A DNA stretch of 64,000 bases from Stereum hirsutum FP-91666 SS1 (taxonomy: Eukaryota > Basidiomycota > Agaricomycetes > Russulales > Stereaceae). The position numbers and the translations under genes were made by a program. Location of the stretch: NCBI RefSeq assembly GCF_000264905.1, contig NW_006763133.1, forward strand, positions 1,515,082-1,579,081. The letters are read 5' to 3'. The notes beneath the pieces were generated by a model. That model ran no database searches and was not told the origin of the DNA. It saw only the letters and a list, made by a program, of their open reading frames with translations. Positions 1-12,197 of the stretch are shown here, piece after piece; the stretch's first letter is position 1; each line of letters begins with the position of its first letter.

Positions 1-3000
1 CTTCAGTGCATCGACACTCCGGTCCGAATCGCTGCTGAGTACACTTGAAATCGTCAGAGTGATGTCGTTGGACGATGATGGTGGCATCTCGGGCGGTGTA
101 TCAAGTTCTTCTTCGGGCTGTTTGCTACGCCACGACTCGATGTTTGCGCCCTTGGAAGGTGCTCCATTTCGGACAGGAGGGGTATAATCGTCTTCGTCGG
201 GAGGAGCCTCAACGTGAGAGGGAGCAGGAAGGTGTGATCGTAAGGTGGATGTTCGAGCTCTGGGTTGACCTAGCCGCGAAGGCAACAGAGTTTTGCCGCG
301 AGAGGATGGGGATGATGGGCCAGGGAGGTGTGACAAAGGCCGTGACATCTGTGATGGAGCTGGTGACGTGGACCTTGCAGCTGGGGAAGATGGACGGGCG
401 AGGCGAGAAGGACCAGCAGAGGGACTCGAGGGCCGTGGCAAGGCTCCAAACCGACTGGTAGCAGGGGCAGATGGTGAAGATGGTTTCGCAATTGCTGTGG
501 CTAGACGAGAAACTTGAGAAGGGGCAGTAGACATGGAAGTTCCCGGTCTTTCCGGGGAGCTAGGCCCTGAGACACGACGAAGTCGTTCCTCAAGTTGTGT
601 CTTGTCTTTCGGTGAGAGTGGTCCGACCATCGACCAAATTTTCTCCCCTACCAGACTGAATACCTCGCTGCAAACGATATGGTAAGTACTATGTAGACTA
701 GCAAGCTTCAAGGACTCTTACCCAAGTGCTCCAAGGGACGCTTTGCGCACGCTGGGGTCCTTGTCAGCGATCATTGAAGCCAGCACGGGGCATGCTTTGG
801 GAGGGTCGCACGCGCCCAGTCCAAACCGTTTCAGAATGCCAGCGAGCTCGTCTAATGTACCCTGCCGTGTTTTGGCTACCTTGTGTTTGAGACCATGTTC
901 GAGGAGCAGCTGGAAAACCCGGCTGTATGCGTAAACTTTTGGTAACGACTGAATTATCTGCTGGACGCGGACGCGAACAGGTTCCCTCGCGTCTCCGAGC
1001 TAGATGCATTTATATATCAGTATCACTAGCACAATGTTGAAAACGATCGGTCCTCACTTTGTAGACCATAGTCGGAATGAAACACAATGCTTCGTTGTCG
1101 GAGAGCTGATAGTCGATTGATCGTAGGAAAGCGAGTACGGAATCGACGGCGTCCAGAGACTTCGCTATGAGATTGGACTGTGGTTCGTGAGCTTTGATGG
1201 ACACGTATTTGAGGGCAAGATCAGAATTGGCGATGCCAACCGTCTTGAGGTCCTCATCGGATAGCCCGAACCTCTCGTCTCCTGCCTGAAGGTCGCTGTA
1301 GAACTCTGCGATAGTGGCCAAACCGGCGACGTGGTCATTGACAGCATTGTGGTCGGTACTAAACAACTGTCCGACCAGATCTTTCGACGCATAGGGCTCC
1401 ATTTGGTGCTGTAAGAGGTCAGCAAGGTCCTTTCGTGTCGTCCCAGCCTCATTGATCCACTTGCCGGGATCCTTAGCAAGACGTGACCTTTTCGCGTCCA
1501 CGTTCATGCCGGTGAAGGCCATATCACCTGTCATCGCTGGGGGAGGCGATATTGCTGCGGCAGGTGGCGGGGCTGTCTTGAGAGCCGATGGAACTGGCAT
1601 ACCAGGGCGGCGCAGACCGAACCCAGGGCCTGGTTTCCCAGGAAGCCGTGATGTGGGAGCCTCGTCAACACTCTCAGCTCGCGACTCAGGACGCGATATC
1701 GTGCCTTGAGGAAGCTTGCGGCGGATCCCTGTGAGCTTGCCAGCAGGAGCCATCTTTGACGTGGGCGGCGCAGCGGTTGTTGGTGATGGAGGGAGAGTAC
1801 CTGCTCCTGACGAAGGGGGAGATGAAGGCATGACAGGCTTGTTTGGAGCAGCTTTGGCAGCTGGAGCGGGCTTCGCTGGAGCAGGTGCGGCGGCTGCTGG
1901 CGCTGCGCTCGGGGCAGACGATGAAGGGGCAGATGCACGAGCAGCGTTGATGAAAGGGACGGCGGACGCCTTCGAGGCAGGCTTGAGGTTGTTTGTCTGC
2001 GCCATAACTTTGTCGAAGCCGGCGGATGCGATGAGGAAGGGTAATACTGCTTGAGCTCCTTTCCGAACGTCTGCACTTCGATCGTCGAGACAAGACACTA
2101 CAGTCGCCAACCAGCTACCCAAGTCGATTCCAGGAGTCATTTCATGCTCCTTGAACCACCCAGCAATCCAATTGAGAAGGTTAGAGCGCTGGACGGGGTT
2201 ATTGACTTCGAGAGCGGTGGTAAGCCAGTGAACCAAGGGGTCCATACCCTCGCAGGCGGTCGCAATAGCAGTGAGCGTGGTGAGTGCTGATGCGCGAATA
2301 GGAGCTTTTTGATCAGAAAGAACGGAGGCAACGGGAACAACGAAGAACTTGGTTTGTTTCTCGAACGGCTTGCCCATTCCCGTAGCGATTCTGGCCACAA
2401 TATCCAGCGCGAGCGTTTGAACGGCCTTATTCGTGTCGGTGATTCGAGACTTCAACACTGTACCAATCTCGCCTATCAATCCAATTTATCAGTCACCTCC
2501 AGCTACCATATCATCAGTAGACGCAGTTAGCAGCACACGTACCCATCTGCGGTTTCAGACGTTTGTTAGCCCCTTGGTCCAAGATCGCCTGCAGAGTTTC
2601 CAGGGCTTCTTTCTTCGTCTTCCAAGCATCGCTCTTGGCGTCGGCTAGAATAGTCGTACCCTTCAGTAGACCATCGATCTCCACGCGGGGGAAGAGCTCG
2701 TCCAGAGGGTCTGCAGCAGCGGCGCCACCTTTCGCGGATGAACCGCCTTGCGGGGCCATGTTCACGACATCAGCCGACACGCGTGTAGGCTCCGGAGGAG
2801 ATTGGCCATCGACTTTGTCCAGTTCACTGTGAATTGTGGCTAGGAGCTGAGGGTTCAGGTCCTCAAGGAGGTCCTTGATGCCTGTACCAGAATTCGGTGA
2901 TTAGAATTCGGTATTTTAGATGTCACCATGGACGCAGCACTTACTTGGGCCCGCAAAGATTCTGACAGTGACGACAGCTTTAGTCGCGCTTGTTCGGACA

Positions 3001-5780
3001 GCGGCATTAGAGTTCTTTAGCGCGCCCTTCAGGAATTCGACAAGACTGCGAAGGCTCAACCCCGCGATGCCGAACTCGATCAGAGCGGACTCGATCCATC
3101 CCACAGCATCGGCCAAAGCCTTGGGCGCCTTCGTCTTCGCCAATGGTTCATAGGCTGAGATCATAAGGGTTAGCCTCGAATATATAAATGGACAACACCA
3201 TTGGTCACTAACCTTGACCGAGAACGAATTGCAGAGACGTCTTCTCGGCGTACACGAGTAAGGTGTCTCCAGCTGGTTTCTTGAGCTTCATATCACCCAG
3301 TTTCTCAGAAAGATGAGGTATCGATAAAGCACCACACGATCGGCCAAATGAAGGACACTGTTCCGCGAGCAATACCAGAATACCGTAGAGCTTCGCAGAA
3401 ACCTAGATGATACCAATGTTAGAAAGTGCCTTCCATCGAATACTGCGAGAGAATTGACCTGGAAGTTCTTCTCACTCCAACCTTTCTTCGCCAGGAAACG
3501 AACTACGACTTCGGCATCAAGGTCCTGGGCGGAGCTCTCGACCCATGTTGTCATCTCCTCCAACGCAGCGAGCCTTGTCTTCCAGTTTGAATCGACGAAA
3601 TCCTTGGCGATGCTCGGCGGAATGAGGTCGGCAGCGAGAGCTTCAGCATCGTCAGGCGTATGCTTGAACTTGAAGGTGTCCAGAGTGCCGGGAGCAGGAG
3701 CAGCACCACCCTTCGCCGGCTTGGAAGACGCGGCTGCGGCTGCAGCTGCTGCAGCAGCTGGTGGGGGCTTCTTCGCTGGCGCAGGTGCAGCCGCTGCCGG
3801 TGCAGAGGCCGCCGCGGCGGGGCCCTTCTTCGCGAGAAATCGTGCTGGAGGACCTTTCTTTGGAGGCGAAATGGGTTCTTCTTCAAGAGCATCTGACGGA
3901 GGTTGTGCCTCGACCTTCTTCGGTGGCGGTGCTTTCTTCTTTGGAGGCTCCTTCACTGCCGGAGGTGGTGCGGATGGTTTCGGAGGACCCCCAGCCTTCG
4001 CTTTCACCGTCGCCTTCTCGTAAGCTTCCTTGACCTTCGCTTTCCGTACATCAGCGAGACCATCCATGAGGGCGGCCAACGGTCGCTCTCCGACCATCTT
4101 CATTAGTGTGCCTAGTGCTGATGCAGCTTCATCACGAGCGCCAGCGAAGGAATCCTCGAGTAGGTGTGCGAGTGCTTCTGATAACGGTTTGAGCTGAGGG
4201 GGAGGTAAAGGCTGAGTCGACGTAGAGAGACATCGTGTGAGGAATTTGAGCGATCCTTCCTTGACTTGGGGATTCTTGTGAGACATGACGGGCATAAGAT
4301 CTCCTACAATATCAGACAGGGTCGTCTTTCGTAATTGGTCAGGACAGAGGGAAAATCCGACTAATTCTCGAACATACCGTTGCAAACACTGCATCCAGGG
4401 CTCCACCAATGGTGTCAGTGACCGTTGCTTTCCTTTCTTTCAATCGTTCCAGCATCGGAGGTACGACACTCTCCCTATACCGTCCGTATGAACCCATTAT
4501 AGCCGTTGCTAGTCCTTCGATGCATTGAGCTGCAACCATAACACAGTTGATATTTGCATCGCTCTGAACTTTTGAAGCCAAAGTTTTGGACAGGTCTCCA
4601 AGTTCTGGTGCGTCTTTGATTCGCTGGGTCGCGTTGACAAGGGTAAGAAGATCGTCGAGTGCTTCCTTGCGCTCTTTCCATTTCGATGAAGCCAGGTTCC
4701 CACTGAGATTCGCTGGAAGCCTCGGCACGATGTCCTCCTCTTCGGCTAATGCTCGCAAATCGACGGGAGCACCTGACAGTAATGAAGACGAAATGAATGA
4801 ATTGCATGCGCGCAAGGACTGATAGAGTGCGCACCTTCTTCAGCAGGTTCATCTCCAGCATCGTCACCTCCAGCCGCTTCACGCTCTTCTGCCTCACGAG
4901 CGTGCTGTCGCGTCATCCGTGCTGGTTTGAGACTCCCCTTGCCCTGCCCTTCCTTCTCCATTCCTTCCCAAGCCTCCTTCAACTCCTTCACTTGCACGGG
5001 CTTCAAATCGTTGAGCCATGGCTCGATGCCAGCCCCGAGATACTGATACAACGCATGCGTCAGACCTGTCCCTTCGGCACGAACAGTCTTGTCAGAGTGC
5101 CCAAAAATCTTCGGTAGGGACTTGAGAACGGGAGCTGGTGGCGTGACTTGAATTCCGAACTGACTGGAGGACGATGAACATCCTCGCGCCAAAGCACATT
5201 ATAACTTGTAATAATATGGTGCTCACCGAATGACCTCCTTCAAAACAAGTACAGTTCCGGCCACGATCTTGGGTTGCTTGGCTGCAAGGCCCGCTAGAAT
5301 GTTTTCCTGGAGAGCGTGTCAAATTGGAGGTGAACATTGCTCGGACAGCATTAACATGATTGGATGGGGACATACCACGACACCCGCACCCGTGTTCTCT
5401 ACTTCAACATACTGCAGGGCCAGCTCTAAAGCCTGATTCTTCGTTCCCGCCCTCGTTGAACCTAAGCACTTGTCGACCAATGCAGGTACCACTACCTCCC
5501 TCGTCTTCGCAGCATTCTCGCCGGCGAACTTGACCAATGCCACCAAACATTCAACACCCTTCTCCTGGGCCACAGCATTAGAGTCCGTTGCGATCTTCTT
5601 GAGTGTATCGGGATTGTTAAGGAATGGTTTGAAAGCGGGATCAGTGTCGGAGGATGAGAATTGGAAAGTCTTGATGAGGGCTTCATAAGCGTTGACGCGA
5701 GCCTTCCAATTTTTGTGAGCGAGGCGGTCTTCAATAGAGAGGGAAGAGAAGTCCTCCTCCTGAGGAGGCTGTCCGTCCAT
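1..5780 (-). CDS. XMAP215/Stu2/ch-TOG family microtubule polymerase, five TOG units, 3' end outside window
   Basis: Binds tubulin dimers through TOG domains and speeds growth of microtubule plus ends at spindle pole bodies, spindle and cytoplasmic arrays. The ATG at 5780 opens a protein whose first residues (KNWKARVNAYEAL) are a typical TOG helix. Joined exons give HEAT-type TOG units at roughly 5750-5050, 4780-4040, 3700-2920, 2760-2000 and 1450-650. Each opens with a W-K-x-R or W-K-x-K helix except the last, which carries the FIP-x-x-V-x-K-x-G and VY-x-x-S motifs of the metazoan fifth TOG. Linkers are basic, rich in Ala, Pro and Lys, near 4030-3680 and 1990-1480; after the fifth unit a long Ser/Pro-rich tail (about 640-1) stays open to the window edge. 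At least eight introns, for example one with donor just inside 1055. The next gene upstream starts on the other strand 623 bp away. Family assignment is firm; the C-terminus is not visible. Confidence 0.93.
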
Positions 5781-6403
5781 GGGAACGAGGACTGGAGAGG
5801 GTCGAACGGCGAACGAGTGTAAGGTAGTGTATGGCTTCAAGCGGTAAATCGCATTTCCAACGCGTGCTAGCCTTCAACCAACCCATTGCGTAATCACGTT
5901 TCTTGCCTCTCGCCACCGTGGCACTCAGTCTCAAACCATCTCAACCAGTTTCTCAGTTCTTTCGACTCGGTATTTCTCAAGCTATATGAATGTTCGACGA
6001 TATCCGGCAAGCTCGCTTGCTTTCGTACTCTCGCACAGTGATAATCCCATCGACAGCGCCTTAAGGGGTTACAGACAATTCAGCTCCTCCTTGCCATCAC
6101 TCTCTTGATCAGCTTGCTTAGATGCTGCTCTCGTCCGGACATAGAGAGATACCTATAGTCGCTTAAACCCTGCGCTACTTTCCCCTTGAGCTCGGCCACC
6201 GCATCATGGCAGACGTTACTCATACGTACTCCTTGCCAGCGCGTTCCACTGCTCTCCAACTTATGCGCGGAGATTCCACTGGCGTCTCACATCTCGGTAA
6301 TCATGACTGAACGCACTCATCGCAGGTATATAGGACCTTTGACGTGCTTGATATGGGTCAGCACCAGCGTCCCAACTCTTGCGCTCGACCAACCCCAGCC
6401 GCC
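5781..6403. promoter_or_regulatory. Divergent intergenic region between XMAP215 and FAD monooxygenase
   Basis: 623 bp between two head-to-head start codons, so it must hold both promoters and 5' leaders. I see only short open frames and no clear TATA box. An upstream in-frame ATG at 6353 could extend the monooxygenase by 17 residues. Confidence 0.5.
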
Positions 6404-8051
6404 ATGGCTCCTCCCACTGAAACCGATGTCTTGATTGTTGGCGCCGGCCCTGCCGGCATGTCTGCTGCGCTGTCTCTTCACAAGAACGGTGTCAAGAACA
6501 TCACCATCGTTGATGCCACGGAGCAGGGTGTTCACTTCTCGCGCGCCATGGTTATCCACGCTGCTACGCTGGAGGTATGTTTCGAACGGCATCAAAATGC
6601 ATTGACTTTCATACTCATAGCTTATTCTATGTAGAAATTGGACACAATTGGCGTAGCCGAGAAGATGATTGAGCTCGGGGAGAAAGTTCCAATCATGTCA
6701 TACTATGACCGAAAGTCACTTCTGATCAACGTCGAGTTCTCCGCCCTTCACCCATACACCCGATTCCCCTTCTATGTTCTTTTGCCCCAGAACAAGGTAT
6801 GTCCAGTCACTGGTCACCAGTCCCATCTCATTGGTCTTAAGGTTTTTTGAACAATGATTGTAGACGGAGGAGGTCCTCGCAGACAAACTCGTTTCCGAGG
6901 GTATCCATGTACACCGTCCTTACAAAGCCAAGAGCATGCAAAAGGGCACTGATAGCAAGGGGTATACCACTGTCATATTTGAAGACGGAGCAAGCATTCG
7001 TGCACGATACGTCATTGGTGCTGATGGGTCGCAGTCAGTGGTACGTACAATCATGACTGCCGGCGCTCATGTTGTTGACTTATATTTGGATGCACACAGA
7101 TTCGCCAGCAAGCAGGAATCGATTTTGGAGACCCGGACGGTGATAGTGACGAGGCTGGAACTCTTGCCCAGATGGTTATCTGCGACGTCACTTTCTCTAA
7201 GCCACCTACAATTGCGGGCCATAACATCCTGTTCGGTGGTACGTCCCTAGCATCCTGGACCTCCTAATATAACCGTCTCACCATACAACCTCGACCTCAG
7301 CTCTCTCAACAAACAACTTCTTCGTGTTCTCCCCTCTGCCCTATCCCGAAAGAAAGGCGTCGCATGACCCATCGAAGAGTGGTATTTATCGTATCGCAAG
7401 TGGTGTTCCGATAGCCGAAGGCGTACCGCCCGCAAACACCACGAAAGAATACGTCCAGGATCTTATCAACCGCTTCGGACCATTGAGGATGTCATCGGAT
7501 CCTGCTGTAAACGAGAAACCATTCGAAGTCGAAGGTGCGAGGGTCCCGCGGACGAACTGCCTTTATTCATAACTGACGGCACGAAAACAGAGCTCGTGTG
7601 GTACACCCGTTTCCGCACCCGCAGCGCAATCGCCTCTCGTTTCTGGACTCGTTTCTCTGGTTCCCGCAATGAACTCGGCGGCATGATCAACCTTATCGGT
7701 GATGCAGCCCACATACACCCACCGGCTGGAGGTCAAGGCATGAACCTCGGTCTACGAGACGCCATCACTATCGGACCCACCATCGCTGAGCACATGACCC
7801 ACGACTCTCATCCCGATAGCATCATTGAGTCGTACGCCAATCTCCGCCGCGAAAGGGCTCTCAGAGTCATCAACATTGCGAAAACGATGGCCAGCACCGT
7901 CGGGATGTCAATTAGAGCGAGCGAGTACCATCCTTGGCTCCCATTCATCAAACTGAACACTATCAGAGACTGGGTTTTGTGGACGATTGGGAAGTCGTAC
8001 TACGTGAGGAGGAAGTTGGCGTATGACTTTAGTGGTCTCGGTGCTCCTTAG
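6404..8051 (+). CDS. Class A FAD-dependent monooxygenase (PheA/TfdB/PCP-hydroxylase type)
   Basis: Predicted NAD(P)H- and FAD-dependent hydroxylase of an aromatic or polyketide-like substrate; the substrate cannot be told from sequence. Six exons (6404-6574, 6635-6796, 6864-7040, 7100-7238, 7301-7534, 7591-8051) sum to 1344 nt, 447 residues, with phases agreeing at every junction. Visible motifs: N-terminal dinucleotide fold VLIVGAGPAGMSAAL (residues about 8-22); the DG motif GADGSQSV near residue 165, split by an intron from its IRQ continuation; and the FAD-ribityl motif GDAAHIHPPAGGQGMN near residue 330. It stops about 100 residues after that motif, so it lacks the C-terminal thioredoxin-like domain present in phenol hydroxylase. 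No signal peptide. An alternative in-frame ATG lies at 6353. No other biosynthetic genes lie beside it. Confidence 0.92.
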
Positions 8052-8757
8052 AGCGTGAAACGCCGTAGTTGATCGACTTATGTTCCCCACCAGTACATCT
8101 AGATGCCCGCATGAGATATATTTTGATATCCGCATTGTATGAGTTTTTACCGATCTGTTGTAATTTGCGCCATCCACCTCAGTCTCTAAGCTGACGTGAT
8201 CCTGTCGATAAGTACGGGCGGGTGTCCATCCCCAACAGGTCTCGGAGGCTGCTGTGGGGCAGATAGGGTGTCAGGGTCTCGACGGAAACAGCATGCGTCG
8301 ACCTCCTTTCGTCCTCCGGACTTGTCACGAAAAATCGTGCTGACTCTGACTTGCGGGCGGGTTGAATAATGCATGTAAGTCCATGTCACACTGGCAATAT
8401 GTCTGACTGACTGAGACTCCGCGTCGTACGCGCGTGTCAGACTCTGAATCCATCATGAAAAGTTAAGTAGTAGTCTGTAGAACAACCGATCGGGACTCGA
8501 AGAAGGAACAGCATGCTACGAAAACTCCGCGGCCAGCCGAAGCACGGGAATTCGATTTCTTTTGCTTCCGTTCCGTTCTAGTCACCATGCGGACGGCTCG
8601 CCACTGAGTTCCAATAAACTTCTCCGGGATCTTGTTCGGAACTCTCGTTGATGATAAATTCAGGCAGTCAGCTCAAAGATGATGTATGTAAACAACATGT
8701 CCTCGTAGAGTAAAATTCGCTTGTACCAGCATGGACCTGAAAAGCAACGTAGAAAGG
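8052..8757. other. Convergent intergenic region
   Basis: 706 bp between the stop codons of the monooxygenase and APC5. It should hold both 3' untranslated regions. I see no supported gene. Confidence 0.5.
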
Positions 8758-11700
8758 TCACCGCGCCGCGAGGGCCACTCCCACCTCACATACCAAATCC
8801 CAGACATCCTTCACCCATGTCTCAACTCCGCAAATCGCGGCCTTCTGCCTCTCCTCTTCCGTCTTTTCATGCCGCTCAGCTGCGGCATCCCTCTCCGCCT
8901 CCATCCCCAAGTTGTGGTACATCACGGCAAGATAATACTGCGTGTCGGCGAGAGACCTCAGGATCTCTATTGTCTTGTAATCCTTTTCTGCCATTTCAAT
9001 GTAGGGAATGGCTTCCCGTATGGAGTCCTGAGATTTGTTCCCGGCAGCCATAATGCATCGTGCATACGTGAAGCACGCAAAGGCTCGCTGTTCGAGGTCG
9101 TTTCCAGAAATGACCTGTCTCGGAAGTAAACAAGATATCACGGTGAGCGATGGATCGAAGACGAGTCACTAGAGATAGAGAGAGAAGGGGATGGGACCCT
9201 TCCATACCTGTGGCATAATTTCCTCTACAATCCTCCTGCTCCTCTTCGTCATGCCAAACTCGAGTCCAAGATCGGCAAGCAAAATGATACCCGTGCGGTA
9301 AGTCCCATACCGACATTGAAATTCGGCATGCCACAAGGCCTTCAACAGCTTGTCAACCGAGATCGCTGCCTGGTCGGTATGCTAAAGATGTCCGAGCGTA
9401 GCGGCAAGTCAGAAGGACAAGAGAGTAGAACCGGCAGTGGGCATCAAAAACAATATTATTTGAAATCAGCGGATTACCTGTCAGAGAAAGGAAGCGGATG
9501 AACAAGAGCGAGACAAAACTGACTCGCATGCGCATGACCTCGTGCAACGGATCACGAATGATCGACTCTGGCGGCGCAGGCGTATTGAAGAAATACGATC
9601 GCGGGTTCCACGGTGTTGACGGCATTCTAGCTTTCAGGAAGTCGGTGTATTGCCTTTCTTGGCCACTGAATGGAAGGAAGACAGGCGATCAGCCTTCCGA
9701 GACAAAACAGCGGAATGAACGGGACATGATCGAATAGAGGTTCTGTTTACCGACGACTTGCTCTCAGAACCAGGATGTTCCATATCTCGGTAGCCCATTT
9801 GACGTAGTCGTCGAGAGCCAGACCACGCCATACGTCGGGTTCGAGCAGTGTGGCAATGGATTCTTCATACTTTCCTTGACGTGCTCGCTATGTCATCGGA
9901 AACAAGTATCAGCGGCCGGTCAACAAGCTCACGAGAAAACCTACTCACCCGATAAGCACGGTTCAAAGCCACTGTGATCGTACAATTGTCATCCCCGGCG
10001 ACTTCGGTAAATGCGGTAACAATGTCTTCCTCGATTGCGGCAAGTCTGTCGCAACCTGCATTGACAGTTAGGGGAGACGAACAAGGATAGTTGCCGGACA
10101 ACACACCTGCCGCACTCCAGACGATGGATTGCACAGCATGATGCGCCCATTGTTCCGAGTCCTCTGGAACATTTTGTTGTACGTCGATCCAATGGTCATA
10201 CAACCCCACTGCTTGTGTAATCTTCTCAAATGCAGCATTCAGCGGTTGCTCCTGTGGTCAACGCCGAATGTTAGGAGGGCCAAAACAAGCAACGAGAAAC
10301 AATCATACGCTTGAGACTCTCATGAGTTTCTGTACATCAAATAATAGTTCCAAAGGGTGAACACCGGGCTGAATTTCATTTAGGGCTGGTCTAGATCCTC
10401 GAACTAGGGCAGGGAGTCTGTTCAATAAACTGAAACGGGCTCAGTTACTGCAAGATTGAAAACAAGGACAATATATGGCAGACCTCTGGCAGTGCTGTAG
10501 AGTCTCCTTGTCGTTTGCTATTCGTGACACATCAATGGCTTCCGCCAAGTACTGGAGTCAAGGTCGCGTTATCAGCAATAATCCATCACCGTAAATATTG
10601 CCTCAACAGACCTTGCGAGCTGCCGCATATTCGTGGTGGAGATAATGCATACGAGACAGGTTTAGCAGTGCATGCTGACGAACCCCTCTGAGAGTCACAT
10701 CAGTTCGGTGCACAATATAAACGGAAAAACCTGAACATACGAATCACTGCCGTCGTGGAAATGTTGCTCGAAGAAGCGGCGAAGACTTTCGGAGGCCACG
10801 TTTGTATCAGCGATCGCCAGGCCTCTCTCGAAGCTTGTTTAAATCATCAGTTTTGTGTGAGGCCCGCGACAACAAAGACAATCACGGACTCACACGGCGT
10901 AGGGATCCGGTATGGCCCACTGGTATTCGTCTGCATGTGTCTTGTGCAGTACCGTGTCTGGAGCGCTATTGATCAGTGGACCCTTTGTGCAGCTCAAAAC
11001 AACAACTCACCATAGGTGATGATGTCTTTCCTCACCGGGTGGTAACCTGCCAGTGGATTCACGTAGATCCAGTCGTGATAGTCTTGTATAAGCTTGGCGA
11101 TGCCGTTGTAGGACATCTTCTGGTAGGTGGTATGACACCTGCGGCAGTAGTAGCCGAGCAGAGAACGTCGAGCCTAGAGGATGTGTGAGGGAGTTTACTT
11201 TGTGGTCTCAAAGATACGGGGCCCACCAGATCTGACTGAAAGAGAAGGTGCAGCTCGCGTCAGCTCTGAAGAAAAAGGATGTCTACGAAATGCTCACTTG
11301 ACCCGATGGCCTGTTATTATCTGCGACAAGGAAAAAAACACCTTGATAAAATACTTAGAGATCCAGAAAATGACACTAAACATGAGAACATCATTACTTG
11401 CGAAGAAATTTGCGAGATGGTCCACGGAGACAAAATCCACATGCTTGCGCAGCAGAGCTCAGCCCAGGATTGTTGTATAAGTGCAGAACGCCACTCACCA
11501 TCGGTTTGATTGATTCAAAGAATTGAACAGCTCCAGGATCTTGACTATGAGGAAGCATGTAAAATATCGCGAGTAGTTGTGTATATGTTTTGGGACGGGA
11601 AACCTGTTTATGACTGTTATTGTGGTGCTCGTGCTTCGAGAGGACGATGTGGGGATACAAACCTCTGCGACCTCGTATATCAGCACCGGAAGTACATGCA

Positions 11701-11824
11701 TTAGGAAGTCATTGTTGGCTGTTGTCCGTTCCATGTGCTTGATTACTAGCATTATAATCATGAGGAGGCAGAGATGGTGTGGCCTCAGAGTGTGAGTGGT
11801 CGGTGGTGGCTCTGGCGTTTCCAT
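8758..11824 (-). CDS. Anaphase-promoting complex subunit 5 (APC5), TPR protein
   Basis: Scaffold TPR subunit of the APC/C ubiquitin ligase that triggers anaphase and mitotic exit. The ATG at 11824 begins a segment with the APC5 N-terminal pattern L-R-P-H-H followed by a hydrophobic helix, then a domain spread over many small exons. Downstream exons give TPR-like helices such as the one at 9960-9770 (AYRARQGKYEES, joined across an intron) and 9350-9200. The last exon (about 9110-8758) has the family's C-terminal signature: YARC, a stretch of helices, then YYLAVMYHNLGMEAER, closely parallel to the end of animal APC5. About a dozen introns of 50-70 nt in 3 kb. Head-to-head with NOC3, 373 bp between starts. 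Several inner exons were not resolved base by base, so the span is better supported than the full exon chain. Confidence 0.75.
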
Positions 11825-12197
11825 GATGGCGTTCCCAGTGGGCGCAGATGCGCCTGATCTCCAGCGCTTTCAAAACAGGAGTTGTATGAAACGGGATTGG
11901 GCACTCAGATGGTGGTACAAAGAGAAGCTGGCCGCGCGAGTGTTGGTGAATGAGGGCGGAACCTGGCGGAACCGTGACGGCGAAGTTCAAGTTGGAACGC
12001 GGTTGGCCCGGGCGCGTCTGTGGCGTCGAGGAATCGTGGGAATATATCCCTCTTCTTGGAAGGCGATCTTCTAAAACGAATTTGCAATCAAACTTTCTGA
12101 ACGTGCCTGCCTGCTCTCTGCACATCCTGCAGTCTTGCTGAAGCCTCGTTGCTTTCGCGTTTTCCTCGACGACTGGCGTTCTCTCGCCTCTCTTATC
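11825..12197. promoter_or_regulatory. Shared divergent promoter region, APC5 and NOC3
   Basis: 373 bp between start codons on opposite strands. No supported gene inside and no strong TATA box seen. Confidence 0.45.

Noticed and set aside
3454..4023. 189-codon plus-strand open frame rich in Ala, Gly and Phe
   Set aside because: Antisense shadow of the Ala/Pro/Lys-rich linker in the XMAP215 gene.
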